Assembly (NCBI RefSeq): GCF_003007735.2
Contig: NZ_PXNQ02000008.1
Coordinates: 186,001 to 250,000, forward strand
DNA length: 64,000 bases
DNA from: Paracoccus methylarcula
Lineage (GTDB): Bacteria; Pseudomonadota; Alphaproteobacteria; Rhodobacterales; Rhodobacteraceae
Reading direction: 5' to 3'
Numbering within the stretch: position 1 is the first letter of the stretch; each line of letters begins with the position of its first letter. Below, piece after piece: positions 62,988 through 64,000 of the stretch. The notes beneath the pieces are model-generated. The model did not search any database, had not been told where the DNA came from, and saw only the letters and a program-made list of their open reading frames with translations. A program made the translations under genes and the position numbers.

Positions 62988-63001
62988 TTAAGAATCCTTA
63001 A
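62988..63001. promoter_or_regulatory. Near-match to a CtrA box
   Basis: TTAA-GAATCC-TTAA. The consensus is TTAA-N7-TTAAC, so the spacer is one base short. A further TTAAAC half-site lies at about 63019-63024. This could be autoregulation of ctrA; weak evidence. Confidence 0.3.
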
Positions 63002-63056
63002 ATACAATCTGAAGTAGCTTAAACGGAATCATGTATCGACCAGGACCAAAGATGTC

Positions 63057-63611
63057 ATGCGAATTTTACTTGTAGAAGACGACCCCTGCACCGCGCGTGC
63101 GATCGAACTGATGCTGACCTCGGCCAGCTATAATGTCTTCGTGACCGATATGGGCGAAGAAGGCATCGATCTTGCAAAGCTTTACGATTACGATCTCATC
63201 CTTCTGGACCTGGACCTGCCCGACATGGACGGGATGGATGTCGTCCGCAATATCCGCCTTGCGCGGATAGATACGCCGATCCTGATCCTGACCGGCTCGG
63301 ACGACATGGAAAAGAAGCTGCGCGGCTTCGGCTTCGGCGCGGATGACTACATGACCAAGCCCTTCAACCGCGAAGAGCTGCAGGCCCGTATCCGCGCCAT
63401 CGTGCGCCGTTCACAGGGGCACAGCCAGGCGATCATCCAGATCGGCGAGATCACGGTGAATCTTGACGCGCGCGCGGTCGAGGTGCGGGGCAAGCCCGTC
63501 AACCTGACCGGCAAGGAATACCAGATCGTCGAGCTTCTGGCGATGCGCAAGGGCACCACGCTGACCAAGGAGATGTTCCTCAATCATTCCCATTTTTGTA
63601 TAACTAGTTGA
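63057..63611 (+). pseudogene. ctrA: CtrA response regulator, 3' truncated
   Basis: 184 codons instead of about 235-240. The receiver domain is complete ([14 protein letters not shown], phospho-Asp in [24 protein letters not shown], Lys in [13 protein letters not shown]). The winged-helix output begins ([29 protein letters not shown]) and then leaves the family at codon ~177, ending SHFCITS. The normal continuation ([20 protein letters not shown]-type) with the recognition helix is missing. An integrase gene begins its 3' end 12 bp downstream, so an integrative element probably inserted here. Confidence 0.88.
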
Positions 63612-63623
63612 TTTTGCTATGAT

Positions 63624-64000
63624 TCAATCTGACGTTTCACTCGTCGTTTCAATTTTCTCTTTTCGTTCATCAGGTGTTCTTCGGGCTCTTTGCGCCTCTC
63701 GCGCCTTCGATCGCATATCCGCGCGGCGGCTGTAGTGGCGGGCCATCTGCTCGGACGTGTGGCCAGTGATTGCCATCACATGCTCGATCGTCATGCCCGG
63801 AAGACTGGCTATTTCCGCTGCCGCGGAGTGGCGGAGGCTGTGTATATCCCACGCCTCGGCGCCGATCTTCACGCGCACATCCATCACCAGTTTATGCGCG
63901 AATGAATAGCTGACGGGCTTTCCGTTGGGCTGTGCAATGATCGTATCGCCGTCGCGCGTCGTCTTGTCGATTGCCCCTGCAAGCGCATCGGTGAGCGGCA
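63624..64000 (-). CDS. Tyrosine recombinase (integrase), C-terminal part
   Basis: The readable 3' part encodes about 124 residues and continues past the window. Catalytic residues: His and Arg in IHSLRHSAAAEI, His in MAITGHTSEQ and the nucleophile Tyr in MARHYSRRADM. It points toward the ctrA junction, as integrases at the edge of genomic islands or prophages do. The start is outside the window. Confidence 0.9.
   Translation of the reverse strand, partial: PLTDALAGAIDKTTRDGDTIIAQPNGKPVSYSFAHKLVMDVRVKIGAEAWDIHSLRHSAAAEIASLPGMTIEHVMAITGHTSEQMARHYSRRADMRSKAREAQRARRTPDERKEKIETTSETSD

Overview
The window looks like chromosome of a GC-rich alphaproteobacterium, most likely a Rhodobacterales member (Paracoccus-like). 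Supporting signs are a SciP (DUF1153) gene next to ctrA, adjacent dapF and mtaB, sufE facing mnmA, a family lipoprotein, a TRAP uptake operon and ATGA-coupled genes. Genus is an inference; no rRNA is present.

Layout. 1-10 kb is accessory DNA: inverted repeats, vapBC, a ClpP-like periplasmic protein, a uracil-glycosylase-like gene, allA between IS scraps, an XRE pair, and hipBA with three palindromic operators. 10-20.4 kb is mostly ordinary chromosome: Hsp70/YegD-like chaperone, DksA/TraR-type zinc finger protein, MFS transporter, a small surface-glycan block (glycosyltransferase, pyruvyl transferase, sulfotransferase), mtaB, dapF and tRNA-Lys(UUU).

20454-59614 is a complete 39.2-kb Tn7-like transposon, and it is the main discovery here. 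It has TG...CA termini, a 5-bp target duplication (TTCAT at 20449-20453 and 59615-59619), three matching TnsB-type binding sites at each end, and a four-gene tnsA-tniA-tniB-tniQ operon joined by ATGA overlaps. It starts 10 bp after the 3' end of tRNA-Lys. Its cargo is: (a) a two-gene module of two related, unrecognised proteins with C-terminal HEPN-like R-x(4-6)-H motifs, bracketed by 85-bp direct repeats; (b) a large anti-phage-type operon: BrxR/CapW-like WYL regulator, an ankyrin-repeat/sigma-70 fusion, MORC-like GHKL ATPase, Z1 helicase, an unknown protein, DUF4420 (PD-(D/E)XK), AIPR and an HNH nuclease, with a convergent 5-cytosine methyltransferase and a divergent Vsr; (c) a BCS1-like AAA+ ATPase and a set of small unknown genes; (d) a TRAP transporter, isochorismatase, amidohydrolase and HAD operon with a TetR regulator. 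A second, inverted tniQ fragment outside the right end, beside tRNA-Ser, suggests repeated Tn7-like visits to this locus.

60-64 kb returns to core genes (tRNA-Ser(UGA), lipoprotein, sufE, mnmA, sciP). The last gene, ctrA, is cut off inside its DNA-binding domain, followed at once by a tyrosine integrase gene that runs off the window.

Caution: five genes (2818, 4485, 9760, 36299, 40573) are each broken by exactly one missing base, four of them in a homopolymer of two or more visible bases and the fifth at a CC reduced to C. Each reads as a normal family protein when that base is restored. This looks more like residual sequencing error than five true pseudogenes.
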